Below the pieces are notes generated by a model that saw nothing but the letters and a program-made list of their open reading frames with translations, was not told the DNA's origin and made no database searches. Below are positions 50,101-59,780 of a DNA stretch of 64,000 nucleotides, in pieces (within the stretch, counting starts at the first letter, position 1; the number at the start of each line of letters is the position of its first letter). The position numbers were made by a program, and so were the translations under genes. This DNA is from Alphaproteobacteria bacterium UBA6324 (GTDB taxonomy: Bacteria; Pseudomonadota; Alphaproteobacteria; CAAGCB01; CAG-977), in assembly GCA_002439085.1 (NCBI GenBank), contig DJSW01000015.1, positions 1 to 64,000 on the forward strand, in the 5' to 3' direction.

Positions 50101-51867
50101 ATGTCGTATTTGGAAAACATCAATTCCCCCGCCGATTTGAAAAAGCTGGATGTTGCGGAGCTGCCCGCCGTCGCGGACGAACTGCGCGCCGTTCTGTTGC
50201 AAAAAATCAGCACGGCGGGCGGCCACATCGGCCCCAATTTGGGCATGGTCGAAGCGACCGTCGCCCTGCATTACGTTTTTAATTCACCCAGGGACAAGAT
50301 CGTTTTCGACGTGTCGCACCAATCCTATGTCCACAAAATGCTGACGGGACGCAAACAGGCGTTCACCGACCCCGCGCATTATCACGACGTAACGGGATAC
50401 ACCAATTCCGCCGAAAGCGAACACGATTTTTTCACCGTCGGTCACACCTCGACATCGGTCAGTCTGGCCTGCGGTTTGGCCAAAGCCCGCGATTTGAAAG
50501 GTGAAAAGGACAACATCGTCGCGGTCATCGGCGACGGATCGCTGAGCGGCGGCGAAGCCTACGAGGGATTGAACAACGCGGTCGAAGCGGGCACGAACAT
50601 GATCGTCGTCGTCAACGACAATGAAATGTCGATCGCCGAAAACCACGGCGGGCTGTACAATAATCTGCGCAAGCTGCGCGAAACGGACGGCAAGGCGGAA
50701 AACAACTTTTTCAAAGCGATCGGGTTCGATTACGTCTATGTCGGCGACGGCAACGACACGGCCGCTTTGGTCGCGGCCTTCCGTTCGGTCAAGGATTCGC
50801 CCCGCCCCGTCGTCGTGCACATTCACACGCTGAAAGGCAAAGGGTTCGCTCCCGCCGAAGCGCACAAGGAAATGTACCATGCGGGCGGTCCGTTCGACCT
50901 GAAAACCGGCGAATGGAAATACCCGACGACCGGCGAGAATTACTGCAAAATCACGGCCGATTTTCTGCGTCCGAAAATGGAAAAGGACGAAACGATCGCC
51001 GTCATCACGTCGGGCACGCCCGTCATCACGGGCTTCACCCCCGACGAACGCGTCAAGCTGGGCAAGCGGTTCATTGATGTCGGCATTGCCGAGGAACACG
51101 CCGTCGCGATGGCGTCCGGCATGGCGAAAAACGGCGCGAAACCCGTGTATTGCGTGTTCAGTTCTTTCATCCAGCGCACTTACGACCAGTTGTCGCAGGA
51201 TCTGTGCCTGAACAACAATCCCGCCCTGATTTTGGTGTTTTCCGCCAGCCTGACGGGGTTCAACGACGCGACGCATCTGGGCGGTTTCGACATTCCGATG
51301 ATGTCGAACATTCCGAATCTGGTCTATCTCGCCCCGAAAAACCGCGACGAATACCTGTCGATGCTGGAATGGGGGTTGGAACAGCGCGAACATCCTGTCG
51401 CAATCCGCGTCCCCGGCGGTTTCGGCATGGAGGAATTGTGGTCGGACGGTGAAAAGCCCGCCCCCGACTATTCCGCGATCAACACGTTTAAAACGGACGT
51501 TACGGGCGAAAAGGTCGCTTTGTTGGCCTTGGGCGCGTTTTACCGTCTGGGCAAAGAGGTCGCCGCGGAACTGAAAAAATCAGGCGTTTCCGCGACGTTG
51601 ATCAACCCGCGTTTTATCACGGGGTTGGACGAAACGGTACTGAACGGATTGAAAGAAAAACACAAACTGGTCGTCACGCTGGAGGACGGACAGGTCGAAG
51701 GCGGATTCGGCGAAAAAGTCGATCGTTTCTACGCCGGTTCGGATATGAAAGTCATGAACTACGGCGGAAAAAAGGAATTCACCGACCGCTTGACACCCGA
51801 CGAGATCCACGCGCGCTATCACCTGACCCCGCAACAGATCGCGGCTGAAATTCTGCAGGCGTTGTAA
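50101..51867 (+). CDS. dxs: 1-deoxy-D-xylulose-5-phosphate synthase-like transketolase family protein
   Basis: A thiamine-diphosphate enzyme of 588 residues, shorter than canonical DXS (~620-640). The DXS-like N-terminus is GGHIGPNLGMVEATVALHYV with FDVSHQSYVHKML. The TPP motif is VIGDGSLSGGEAYEGLNNA and a pyrimidine-domain glutamate is in VGIAEEHAVAMASG. It probably condenses pyruvate with an aldehyde; true DXS activity is likely but this divergent branch may be a paralogue. ATG 50101 has AAGGAG upstream; the in-frame ATG at 50071 does not. A bidirectional terminator follows. Confidence 0.82.
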   Translation: MSYLENINSPADLKKLDVAELPAVADELRAVLLQKISTAGGHIGPNLGMVEATVALHYVFNSPRDKIVFDVSHQSYVHKMLTGRKQAFTDPAHYHDVTGYTNSAESEHDFFTVGHTSTSVSLACGLAKARDLKGEKDNIVAVIGDGSLSGGEAYEGLNNAVEAGTNMIVVVNDNEMSIAENHGGLYNNLRKLRETDGKAENNFFKAIGFDYVYVGDGNDTAALVAAFRSVKDSPRPVVVHIHTLKGKGFAPAEAHKEMYHAGGPFDLKTGEWKYPTTGENYCKITADFLRPKMEKDETIAVITSGTPVITGFTPDERVKLGKRFIDVGIAEEHAVAMASGMAKNGAKPVYCVFSSFIQRTYDQLSQDLCLNNNPALILVFSASLTGFNDATHLGGFDIPMMSNIPNLVYLAPKNRDEYLSMLEWGLEQREHPVAIRVPGGFGMEELWSDGEKPAPDYSAINTFKTDVTGEKVALLALGAFYRLGKEVAAELKKSGVSATLINPRFITGLDETVLNGLKEKHKLVVTLEDGQVEGGFGEKVDRFYAGSDMKVMNYGGKKEFTDRLTPDEIHARYHLTPQQIAAEILQAL

Positions 51868-51885
51868 CGCGGCGAACTTAAACGG

Positions 51886-51913
51886 AAAAGGCGGGGTATA
51901 TCCCCGCCTTTTT
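51886..51913. terminator. Bidirectional intrinsic terminator (dxs / virB11)
   Basis: AAAAGGCGGGG/CCCCGCCTTTT stem with a short TATAT loop and T-run, placed between converging genes. Confidence 0.88.
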
Positions 51914-51933
51914 GTTGTTTCCGTTCCTGTTTG

Positions 51934-52911
51934 TCAGGTCACTTCCGTCACCGCGCGGATGTTGCCCTGACGGTTGATTTGGACGACGCGCAGCTTGTCG
52001 TGCATTTCGGCAATCGTTTTTTCGCGGTCGATCGTCGGATAGCAGTGCAGGATGCGATCGGTGAACGCTTTATAGGCGGCTTCGGAGTTTTCGGCGTGGA
52101 TGGTGGCGAAGCAGTTGTCGTGGCCGGAACCCATCAGCTCCCACAACGCCCCCGCGTTTGCCGTTGAAATTTCACCGCCGATGATCGCGTCGGGCGTGAA
52201 ACGGACGACCAAGTCGATCAGTTTCGGATACGTCATCGTGTTCGTTTGTTCGGTACGCGACAACACCAAATGAACGTGATTCGGATGCGGCACGATCAGT
52301 TCGCGCGTATCTTCAATCGTGATCACGCGTTTGTGCGAATCCAAAATCGTCAGCAGGTTGTTCAGAAACGTCGTTTTACCTGTCGCCGTCGCGCCGGAAA
52401 CCAGAATGTGATCGCCGCGCTTGATCGACAAAATCAAACGTTCGTAAGGATCTTCGGGGTTTTCAACCTCTTTCAGCTTGTTCAGCTTTTGCAGACGCTC
52501 GCCGGCTTTCAACCCGTAATCGCCCAGCCCGAATTTAACGTCGTCGGAATGGACGCGGACGCACATCGCGATGCCGCCGGTCAAATCCTCGTTGTCGTAC
52601 ATGACGTTTTTTCCGGCGATGCCCGTGAAACGGTGATCCCCCGGCAGCGTCGCATAAACGGCGGGCGACCCTTGTTCCGGATCGAACGGCAGTTCAAACG
52701 TGTTGGCGATGATGTGCATGATATCCGTCAAATACGTCCGCGACAGGTTCGCGTCCTGCTGACACGCCCACGGGTGCGCGCGCCGGCCGCGCAGACGCAG
52801 CCAGATTTCATTCGGACGGTTGATCGCGATTTCCTCCACGTTGTCCTGTTCGTACCAATACGACAGGTAGCGCAGGGTTGACCGTAAAACCTGAAAAGCG
52901 TCCGTTCCCAT
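51934..52911 (-). CDS. virB11: Type IV secretion ATPase VirB11
   Basis: A hexameric traffic ATPase of 325 residues at the cytoplasmic side of the secretion channel. The N-terminal domain begins LRYLSYWYEQDNVEEIAINR. The ATPase core has Walker A GATATGKTTFLNNL near residue 170, Asp box ITIEDTREL, Walker B-type FTPDAIIGGEI and His box CFATIHAENS. Last gene of the cluster, 14 bp after virB10. Confidence 0.93.
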   Translation of the reverse strand: MGTDAFQVLRSTLRYLSYWYEQDNVEEIAINRPNEIWLRLRGRRAHPWACQQDANLSRTYLTDIMHIIANTFELPFDPEQGSPAVYATLPGDHRFTGIAGKNVMYDNEDLTGGIAMCVRVHSDDVKFGLGDYGLKAGERLQKLNKLKEVENPEDPYERLILSIKRGDHILVSGATATGKTTFLNNLLTILDSHKRVITIEDTRELIVPHPNHVHLVLSRTEQTNTMTYPKLIDLVVRFTPDAIIGGEISTANAGALWELMGSGHDNCFATIHAENSEAAYKAFTDRILHCYPTIDREKTIAEMHDKLRVVQINRQGNIRAVTEVT

Positions 52912-52925
52912 ATTTCCCCCTTCGG

Positions 52926-55900
52926 TTAGAAGTCCAGTTCCGGCACGGGATCGACAGGTTCATCCTTTTTAACCTGCGTTTCCTGCTGCGGCACCGGCTG
53001 CTGGAATTGCGGCTGTTGCTGCTGCGGTTTGTCGTCGATCAGATTGCTCTGGCGCGGCGGCGGCGGCTGGCCGGTGTAGTTGTTGTAGTATATCTGCTGT
53101 TGTTGCTGCATATTGTTCGGATCGTTCGGGTTTGTCTGACTGCCCTGCGCGTTCGGATCAACCATGCCGCCGGCATCTTCGTCGTCCTTTTCGTTTTCAT
53201 CCGGTTTGTCCGGATCGATCAAAACTTCTTTTTTGTTGATATACTCGTCTTCGTAATCTTCCATTTCACTGCGCAGCCACAAATCCGTTTTCGCGTAAAC
53301 GGTGACGCGCGTGCCGGCTGGAACGAACAAACGCGTTTTCAGCTTTTTCGTTTCTTCAAACAAATCGTCAGCAACTTCCTGCATCACTTCGGAAAATCTG
53401 CTTCGCGCGTCTTCGGCGGCTTCCTGCCGGCCGGATTTGGCCACCTGTCCGCTTTCGCCGACGGCCGCGGTGTCATTCGTCGCCATCGCGTACAAAATCG
53501 CCGACGAAACCGTCGATTGCAAAATCGGCAGCCCGTATTTCTTCAACAGCTGGCGATCCATATACGCGCCGACACCCGCGCGTCCCGACGCGTCGCCCGA
53601 CACGCCGGATTCAAACACAAACGCCGCGCCGTCCGGACGAACCAGACGTTTCCACGAAATTTCGACCTTTGACGCCGAACCGACCTCTTCCTGCGCGGAC
53701 GTTCCCGTCAATTCGCCGATAATGCGGCTGCCGGCGGGAATGATGATCTTGCGTCCGGATTCGGAATAGATGTTGCGTTCGACAATGGCCGACAAGGGGA
53801 TATCCGACTGTTCGGTGTCGATGGAACGCGCCAGAACCGCGGGAATCGCCTTGTCCGCCAAAATCGCGTTTTCCATGTTGACGCGGTACGACGAAACGTT
53901 TTTCAAAATCCCCTGTTTGTTCCAGTTCCGGCTGCGCTTTTGTTTTTTCAGCGTATCCTCTTCCGTCGCGGACACGCCGATGCCTTTTCCGGGGCGGATT
54001 TGACGGCGGTAGGCCAGCTGCATCGCGCGCAGCTTTTTAATCCGCGCGGGATCGTAGCGTTCCCCTTTGCCGGTGCCGCCGCCGGAACCCAGATTTTTGC
54101 CGCGGTAACGGTAGCTGTCCGGATCGAACGTGCCGAAAACGGAAACGCGGCCGTCCTTTTTATCCTCTTGCTTTTGATCGGGGGCGGGCGGATTGATCGA
54201 ACCGATGATGTTGCCGTCAAGGTCGATCACGTTGCCGTTCGCGTCCACGCGGCCAATGATGTTGCCGTTTTCATCCACAACCGTTCCGTCGGGTCTGATG
54301 ACGCCGATTCGATTGCCGTTTTTGTCAAAGGCGAAACGCTTTCCTTTCAGCTTGTCGCTGAGCGGCGTCAGCTTGCCGCCTTTCCAAATTCCCAAAACGG
54401 TGCCGTCTTCGTCCACGATTTCGCCGTTGGCGTTGATCCGGCCGATCACGTTGCCGTCCAAATCGACGACACGGCCGTCGGGCATGATGACGCCGATGAT
54501 GTTGCCGTTTTCGTCGCGGATGGGTTCGCCTTCGATCACGGAACCGATCACGTTGCCGTTCAGGTCAACGACCGTCCCGTCGGGCAGAACGCGGCCGATG
54601 ATGTTGCCGTTCGCATCGCGGACGAAACCGTCTTCGCCGACAATGCCCAAAAACTTGCCGTCGCGCCCCACGGCGATTTTGACGTTTTTGGATTGCGACG
54701 GCGGACTGGCGCGCCCGATCACGTTGCCGTTCAGATCAACGACCGTCCCGTCGGGCAGCATCCGCCCGATCACGTTGCCGTTCAGGTCAACGACCGTTCC
54801 GTCGGGCAGGACGCGGCCGATCACATTGCCGTTCGCGTCATAAACCAGACGGTCTTCGCCGGCTTTGGTCAAAAAGTTGCCGTTCGCATCGACGATGCCG
54901 TCTTCCAGCAAAGCGCGGCCGATCACGTTGCCGTTCATATCGACGACCGTCCCGTCGGGCAGCATCCGCCCGATGATGTTGCCGTTTTCATCGCGCAGGT
55001 ATCCGTCTTCGCCGACAATGCCCAAAAACTTGCCGTCTGGGCTGAACACGGCGCCTTTCGGATAGACTTTGCCGATAATGTTGCCGTTCAGGTCGATGAC
55101 CGTCCCGTCGGGCAGGACGCGGCCGACGATGTTGCCGTTCGCGTCGCGGATGAACCCGTCCGCGTCGATGACGCCCAAAGGCTTGCCGTCGGGGCCGTAA
55201 ACCATTTTGCCGATCATGCTTTTCGGGAACAGCGAACCGTCGTCGTTTGTGCTGATCAGCGTGATCATGCACAAATGCGCCCCCGCGTTGTCCAACGCCT
55301 GACCGCTGGCCATCAAACGCCCCAAAACCTGCTGGCGGTCGTCAACGATCGTGCCGTCGAAATGCACTTTGCCGACGACGTTGTTCTTGCCGTCCTTACA
55401 TTCCTCGCCGATCGGAACGACGCGCCCCAAAAACTTCCGTTCGTCCGTCAAAACGCGGGTGGAGGCCGTGACAAAGCCGACATCCTCGCCGCGGTCGTTC
55501 ATCACGCGCCCGCGCGGCAGAACCGTGCCGACGATTTTACCGTCAACGGCGATGACCCGCCGTCCGGACGGCACGGAAACGCCCAGCCGCTTCCCGTCGT
55601 TTTTCAACTCTTCGCCGTCCAGCTCGCCGATAAAAGCACCGCCATCGGGATTGACGCCGTAACGTCCGCCCAAAACGCGCGCAATGATTTTGCCGTTGTC
55701 ATCCACCGCGTATTTCAGATCCGCCGCAACGCCCAGAACCTTTTTATCCTTGTCCAAAACGGCGCCGTCCACCGTAAAGCATCCCAGCACGTTGCCCTGA
55801 TCACCCAAAGCTTCGCCGTTGGCGACGATTTTTCCGATGATGTCGTCGGCGGGACCGCGCACCTGCCCTTTGGACACGACGCGCCCCAAACGTTTGCCGT

Positions 55901-58900
55901 TTTGATCCCTGACCAACCCTTCAAAATCGACGCAACCGAGCTTTTCGCCCTTGGTGTCGATCGCATTGCCCTGCGCCGTCATGCGCCCGATGATTTTGCA
56001 CGGTTCGTTGATGACGGAATCCTGTCCCAACGCCAGACCGATCTGCGCGTTGGACGCGTCCACCAGCGAACGGTCGTAGTTCAGCCGCCCGATTTGACGG
56101 CCGGTCGTGTCGATCACTTTGCCCAGATCGTCGATCGTCCCCAACGTGCGGCACTGTTTCCCGACGGGAACGGCGTTGACCACGCCCTTGCCGATCACGA
56201 CGCTGGCGGAATCCGCGATCGTGTCGTCGGCCTGCAGCGTGCCCAAAACGCGATCCGACCCCGCCGATTTCAGCTGGCCGGAAGAATCAATCTTGCCGAT
56301 GACTTCGTTTTTAAAGTTCAGCCCCAGCCCGTCTTTGACCGCGTAGCCGATCACCGTGCCGTCCAGCGACACCACCGTGCCGTCCGGCATCACGCGGCCG
56401 ATCACGTTGCCTTTCAAATCGACGACCGTTCCGTCTGCCAGCACACGGCCGATCAGTTTGCCGTTTTCATCATAGACCAGCCGTTCGGGCGGCCCCGCGT
56501 GTCCGATCACGTTGCCGTTCAAATCAACAACCGTTCCGTCGGGCAACATCCGCCCGATCACGTTGCCGTCCAAATCGACGACCGTTCCGTCGGGCAAAAC
56601 GCGACCGATGATGTTGCCGTCCTTGTCATAAACCAGACGTTCCAAAGTGTTGCCGATTTTGCCGATGACCTTGCCGCCGTCCTCGACGACCGACCCGCCG
56701 GCGCGGTAACGCATCGGTTTGCCGTTGGGCCCCAAAACGGGGTTGCCGTCCTTGTCAACGATCGTGCCGTCAATGCCGACATAGCCGATGATCTTGCCGT
56801 CGGGACCGATGATCGGCTGACCGACCGGAATAACTTCGCCGATCACGCGGCCGTCCTTGTCAACGACCTTGCCGTTCAGATCGGCCTTGCCGATCACGCG
56901 GCCGGCGGCGTCAACGACCGTGCCGTCGGGCATGACGACGCCCAAAATCTCGCCATTGGGGCCGACGACCTGCCGCAAACCGACAAAAATCTTGCCGACG
57001 ACCTTGCCGTCCTTGTTCACGATTTCGCCGGACGGCATTTTCAACCGCCCCAACGGACGGGAAAGCAGATCGACCGCCGCGCCGGACGGTAGCAGACGAC
57101 CGATCGTTTCACTGGTTTTGATGTCGAAAACGTCGGCTTTGCGGGGGATGACGCCGCCGGTGATGCGGTCGTCTTCGCGCACCAAAGCGGCGATTGTCAC
57201 CGCCCCGACGAAATCCGTTCCTTTCAGATTCATCGCCTTGGCTATGGAATCGCCGCGGGCATACAGCTCCGGCTTGTCGTTGACGGCGATGCCCTCGGCC
57301 AGCGCCGCACCCAAAAACTTGTTGTCCGAATCGACAAAGACGGAATCGGGGCGCAAGCAACCGATCTGTTTGCCCGCGGCGTCGTACAGCGTCCCGTCGA
57401 TTCCGGTGCGCCCCAGATAGGCGTCCTTGCGCCCGATCGCCCGCGCGCCGTACGCGACGCGCCCGAGGAAATCGCCGTTTTCGTCGGTCAGCATATCGTT
57501 CATATGAATATAGGCGGCGCGTTTAAAATCCTTATCCACAACGCGGCCGTCAATCAATATGTCGCCCGCGGGCTGGCACGCCCCGCGCAAAGCGATCCCG
57601 CCCGTCGGCGCGACGCGCGCGACCGTTTGGCCGCTGAGATCGACAACCGATCCGTCCGGCATCGTCCGGCCGACCGTCGCGGCTTTGCCGTTGGATACGG
57701 AACCGTCCGGCATCACCCAACCGATCGTGCGGCCGTCGCGATCCAAAACACCGCCGAAAGGCATGATCATCCCCGACGCTTCGTTTTTGGAATTCAAAAC
57801 GACGCCGTAGGGATCCAGACATCCCAGAATCTTGCCCTGTTTATCTTGAACTTTGCCCGCCGCGTCCGTCAATCCGGCGACACGCCCGTCCGCGTTCAAA
57901 GCGACGGCGGTATCGAAAACGCGCCCCAAAACGACTTTCTGGTTGTCCAGAATTTCACCGTTCGCGGCCAAGCAACCGACAAATTCGCCCTTTGTCGTGA
58001 TCATCTGCCCGTCCAGATTGGCGTACCCCAACGACATACAGCCGGGGCCGACGCCGATGTTCTGGCGCGCCAATGCGCCCTCCACCTTTCCTTCGGCGGA
58101 CAGGAAACGCTTGTCGGGCAGGATGCGGCCTTTGATCTGGCCGTCGCCGACGACACTGCCGTCCGGCATGACGCGGCCGACAACGCCGCATTGGTCGCCG
58201 ATAACCGTGCCGCGCGGCAAAACGGCGGCGATGATTTCTTCGGAATCGTCAACCACCGTGCCGTAAGGCGTCAGACAGCCCAAAGGATCGCCCTTGAAGT
58301 TGATCGGGCTGCCGTCCGAATCGACTTTGCCGATCACTTTGCCGTTCCAATCCAGCAAAGCCCCCTCTTGCACATAGCCGCCAACCGGATTGCCGGCCAT
58401 ATCGACGACCGTCATCGACGCCGTCAGCCGGCCGACCTGTTTGTTCGCGGACATGACGGAACCGTCCGTGCTGATCCGGCCGATCATTTTGCATCCCGCG
58501 CCGATGGCCAAGCCCTCTTTGATCACGCGGCCGATGATGTTGCCGTCCTTGTCCACGACAAAACCGTTGGGCAAAACGCGGCCGATGATGTTGCCGTCCT
58601 TGTCCACGACCGTGCCGTCGGGCATGACGATGCCCAAAACGTTGCCCTGCGCGTCAACGACCGCGCCTTGCGGCATGACGGAACCGATGATGTTGCCGTT
58701 CGCGTCAACGATCGTGCCGTCGGGGTTGACATAGCCGATGATATTGCCGTTTTCATCGACGACCGTGCCGTCGGGCATGATCCGCCCGATCGGATTGCCG
58801 TTTTTATCGTAAGCGATGCCCGTTCTGACCGCCGCGCCGATCACGTTGCCGTTCAAATCGACGATCGTTCCGTCGGGCAAAGCGTAACCGATCAGCTTGC

Positions 58901-59780
58901 CGTCCTTGTCAACGACGCGCCCGTCGGGCAGAATCGTCCCCAAAATCTCGCCGTTCGGCCCGATCGCCAGCCGCGTTCCCTCCGCGACGCCGATGATGTA
59001 TCCTTGGTCGTCAACGACCGTGCCGTCGGGGCGCAAAGTCCCGATCCGCTTGCCGTCCAGTCCATATACGACGCCGTTTTCATCGGCGTACCCGATCGGT
59101 TTGCCGTCGGGCCCCAGAATGACGCGCCCCTTTTGGCGCAGCTGATCCAAAATGGAACCGCCGCCCCCCGGCGCTTCGTCGCAGACGCCGCACATACTGG
59201 TGTCGATGGCCATCGCCGAAACGGGAACGATCACGCGCCGACCGATGCCGCCGAATGTTTCGTCGCTCCACCTGATCGAGATGTTGGATTGTATGGTGCG
59301 CGCCGTTTTCGGTTCCCAGCGCACGACGACGTTGCACGTCATGTCGCCGCTCAGCACGATGTCTTTGCGGCATTTGTTTTCCAAAACGAATCCGTCTTCC
59401 TGTTTGTTTTCAAATTCGACGGACGTGATGCCGACGCGGCCGGACGACGCCGACAGGGTCAGCGTCCCTTCCGCCGTCGTACCCAAAACGACCTGATCGA
59501 AACGCAGGCTTTCGGGCGACGCGACCAACCGGACGGTTGTCGGTTGAGGTTCTTCTTCAGCCAGATTGAACGAATCCGCGTTGCCGCCGGTGATGCTGCT
59601 GGAGCTTTCGGCCGAACCGTCAATCGTGACCTCGGCGTCTTTTTTGCGCTCCTCGTCCCCGCTCAACAGAATGATGACGCCCGTCAGGAACGCCAGCAAA
59701 GCGACGATCCCGACAACCAACAGCATTCTGTTGGACTTTTTTAAATATCTGTCTGACGAGCTGAGTAATTCTTCGTTCAT
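52926..59780 (-). CDS. virB10: Giant VirB10/TrbI-like channel protein with ~97 repeats of 17 residues
   Basis: VirB10 spans both membranes and gates the secretion channel. This one has 2284 residues against the usual ~400. A membrane segment lies at 19-41 (LLVVGIVALLAFLTGVIILL). An Ig-like region follows (~60-200), then a repeat solenoid at ~217-1863 with consensus GRVLPDGTVVDLNGNVI. The C-terminal VirB10 barrel domain (~1975-2180) contains IPAVLARSIDTEQSDIPLSA and IIIPAGSRIIGELTG. A Gln/Pro-rich tail ends it. ATG 59780 overlaps the virB9 stop by four bases, so I prefer it to 59801. The solenoid may extend across a thick periplasm (inference). Confidence 0.9.
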   Translation of the reverse strand: MNEELLSSSDRYLKKSNRMLLVVGIVALLAFLTGVIILLSGDEERKKDAEVTIDGSAESSSSITGGNADSFNLAEEEPQPTTVRLVASPESLRFDQVVLGTTAEGTLTLSASSGRVGITSVEFENKQEDGFVLENKCRKDIVLSGDMTCNVVVRWEPKTARTIQSNISIRWSDETFGGIGRRVIVPVSAMAIDTSMCGVCDEAPGGGGSILDQLRQKGRVILGPDGKPIGYADENGVVYGLDGKRIGTLRPDGTVVDDQGYIIGVAEGTRLAIGPNGEILGTILPDGRVVDKDGKLIGYALPDGTIVDLNGNVIGAAVRTGIAYDKNGNPIGRIMPDGTVVDENGNIIGYVNPDGTIVDANGNIIGSVMPQGAVVDAQGNVLGIVMPDGTVVDKDGNIIGRVLPNGFVVDKDGNIIGRVIKEGLAIGAGCKMIGRISTDGSVMSANKQVGRLTASMTVVDMAGNPVGGYVQEGALLDWNGKVIGKVDSDGSPINFKGDPLGCLTPYGTVVDDSEEIIAAVLPRGTVIGDQCGVVGRVMPDGSVVGDGQIKGRILPDKRFLSAEGKVEGALARQNIGVGPGCMSLGYANLDGQMITTKGEFVGCLAANGEILDNQKVVLGRVFDTAVALNADGRVAGLTDAAGKVQDKQGKILGCLDPYGVVLNSKNEASGMIMPFGGVLDRDGRTIGWVMPDGSVSNGKAATVGRTMPDGSVVDLSGQTVARVAPTGGIALRGACQPAGDILIDGRVVDKDFKRAAYIHMNDMLTDENGDFLGRVAYGARAIGRKDAYLGRTGIDGTLYDAAGKQIGCLRPDSVFVDSDNKFLGAALAEGIAVNDKPELYARGDSIAKAMNLKGTDFVGAVTIAALVREDDRITGGVIPRKADVFDIKTSETIGRLLPSGAAVDLLSRPLGRLKMPSGEIVNKDGKVVGKIFVGLRQVVGPNGEILGVVMPDGTVVDAAGRVIGKADLNGKVVDKDGRVIGEVIPVGQPIIGPDGKIIGYVGIDGTIVDKDGNPVLGPNGKPMRYRAGGSVVEDGGKVIGKIGNTLERLVYDKDGNIIGRVLPDGTVVDLDGNVIGRMLPDGTVVDLNGNVIGHAGPPERLVYDENGKLIGRVLADGTVVDLKGNVIGRVMPDGTVVSLDGTVIGYAVKDGLGLNFKNEVIGKIDSSGQLKSAGSDRVLGTLQADDTIADSASVVIGKGVVNAVPVGKQCRTLGTIDDLGKVIDTTGRQIGRLNYDRSLVDASNAQIGLALGQDSVINEPCKIIGRMTAQGNAIDTKGEKLGCVDFEGLVRDQNGKRLGRVVSKGQVRGPADDIIGKIVANGEALGDQGNVLGCFTVDGAVLDKDKKVLGVAADLKYAVDDNGKIIARVLGGRYGVNPDGGAFIGELDGEELKNDGKRLGVSVPSGRRVIAVDGKIVGTVLPRGRVMNDRGEDVGFVTASTRVLTDERKFLGRVVPIGEECKDGKNNVVGKVHFDGTIVDDRQQVLGRLMASGQALDNAGAHLCMITLISTNDDGSLFPKSMIGKMVYGPDGKPLGVIDADGFIRDANGNIVGRVLPDGTVIDLNGNIIGKVYPKGAVFSPDGKFLGIVGEDGYLRDENGNIIGRMLPDGTVVDMNGNVIGRALLEDGIVDANGNFLTKAGEDRLVYDANGNVIGRVLPDGTVVDLNGNVIGRMLPDGTVVDLNGNVIGRASPPSQSKNVKIAVGRDGKFLGIVGEDGFVRDANGNIIGRVLPDGTVVDLNGNVIGSVIEGEPIRDENGNIIGVIMPDGRVVDLDGNVIGRINANGEIVDEDGTVLGIWKGGKLTPLSDKLKGKRFAFDKNGNRIGVIRPDGTVVDENGNIIGRVDANGNVIDLDGNIIGSINPPAPDQKQEDKKDGRVSVFGTFDPDSYRYRGKNLGSGGGTGKGERYDPARIKKLRAMQLAYRRQIRPGKGIGVSATEEDTLKKQKRSRNWNKQGILKNVSSYRVNMENAILADKAIPAVLARSIDTEQSDIPLSAIVERNIYSESGRKIIIPAGSRIIGELTGTSAQEEVGSASKVEISWKRLVRPDGAAFVFESGVSGDASGRAGVGAYMDRQLLKKYGLPILQSTVSSAILYAMATNDTAAVGESGQVAKSGRQEAAEDARSRFSEVMQEVADDLFEETKKLKTRLFVPAGTRVTVYAKTDLWLRSEMEDYEDEYINKKEVLIDPDKPDENEKDDEDAGGMVDPNAQGSQTNPNDPNNMQQQQQIYYNNYTGQPPPPRQSNLIDDKPQQQQPQFQQPVPQQETQVKKDEPVDPVPELDF
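54192..59130 (-). repeat. Coding tandem repeats of 51 bp inside virB10
   Basis: About 97 back-to-back units of 17 codons cover this stretch. The flanks (54190-55200, 56340-57000, 58500-59100) hold near-identical units with consensus PDGTVVDxNGNxIGRV. The middle is diverged but keeps the 17-residue period and terminal Gly. Near-identical DNA units could recombine and change repeat number. Confidence 0.9.

Noticed and set aside
53940..57092. A 1050-codon open frame antisense to virB10
   Set aside because: It is a shadow of the repeated, GC-rich virB10 coding sequence: its pseudo-repeats (RPVGQDAADDVAV type) are the complement of the true repeats, and virB10 has real domains.
54192..59130. CRISPR array or non-coding minisatellite
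   Set aside because: The 51-bp period is 17 codons in frame throughout virB10, units have no unique spacers, and no cas genes are present.
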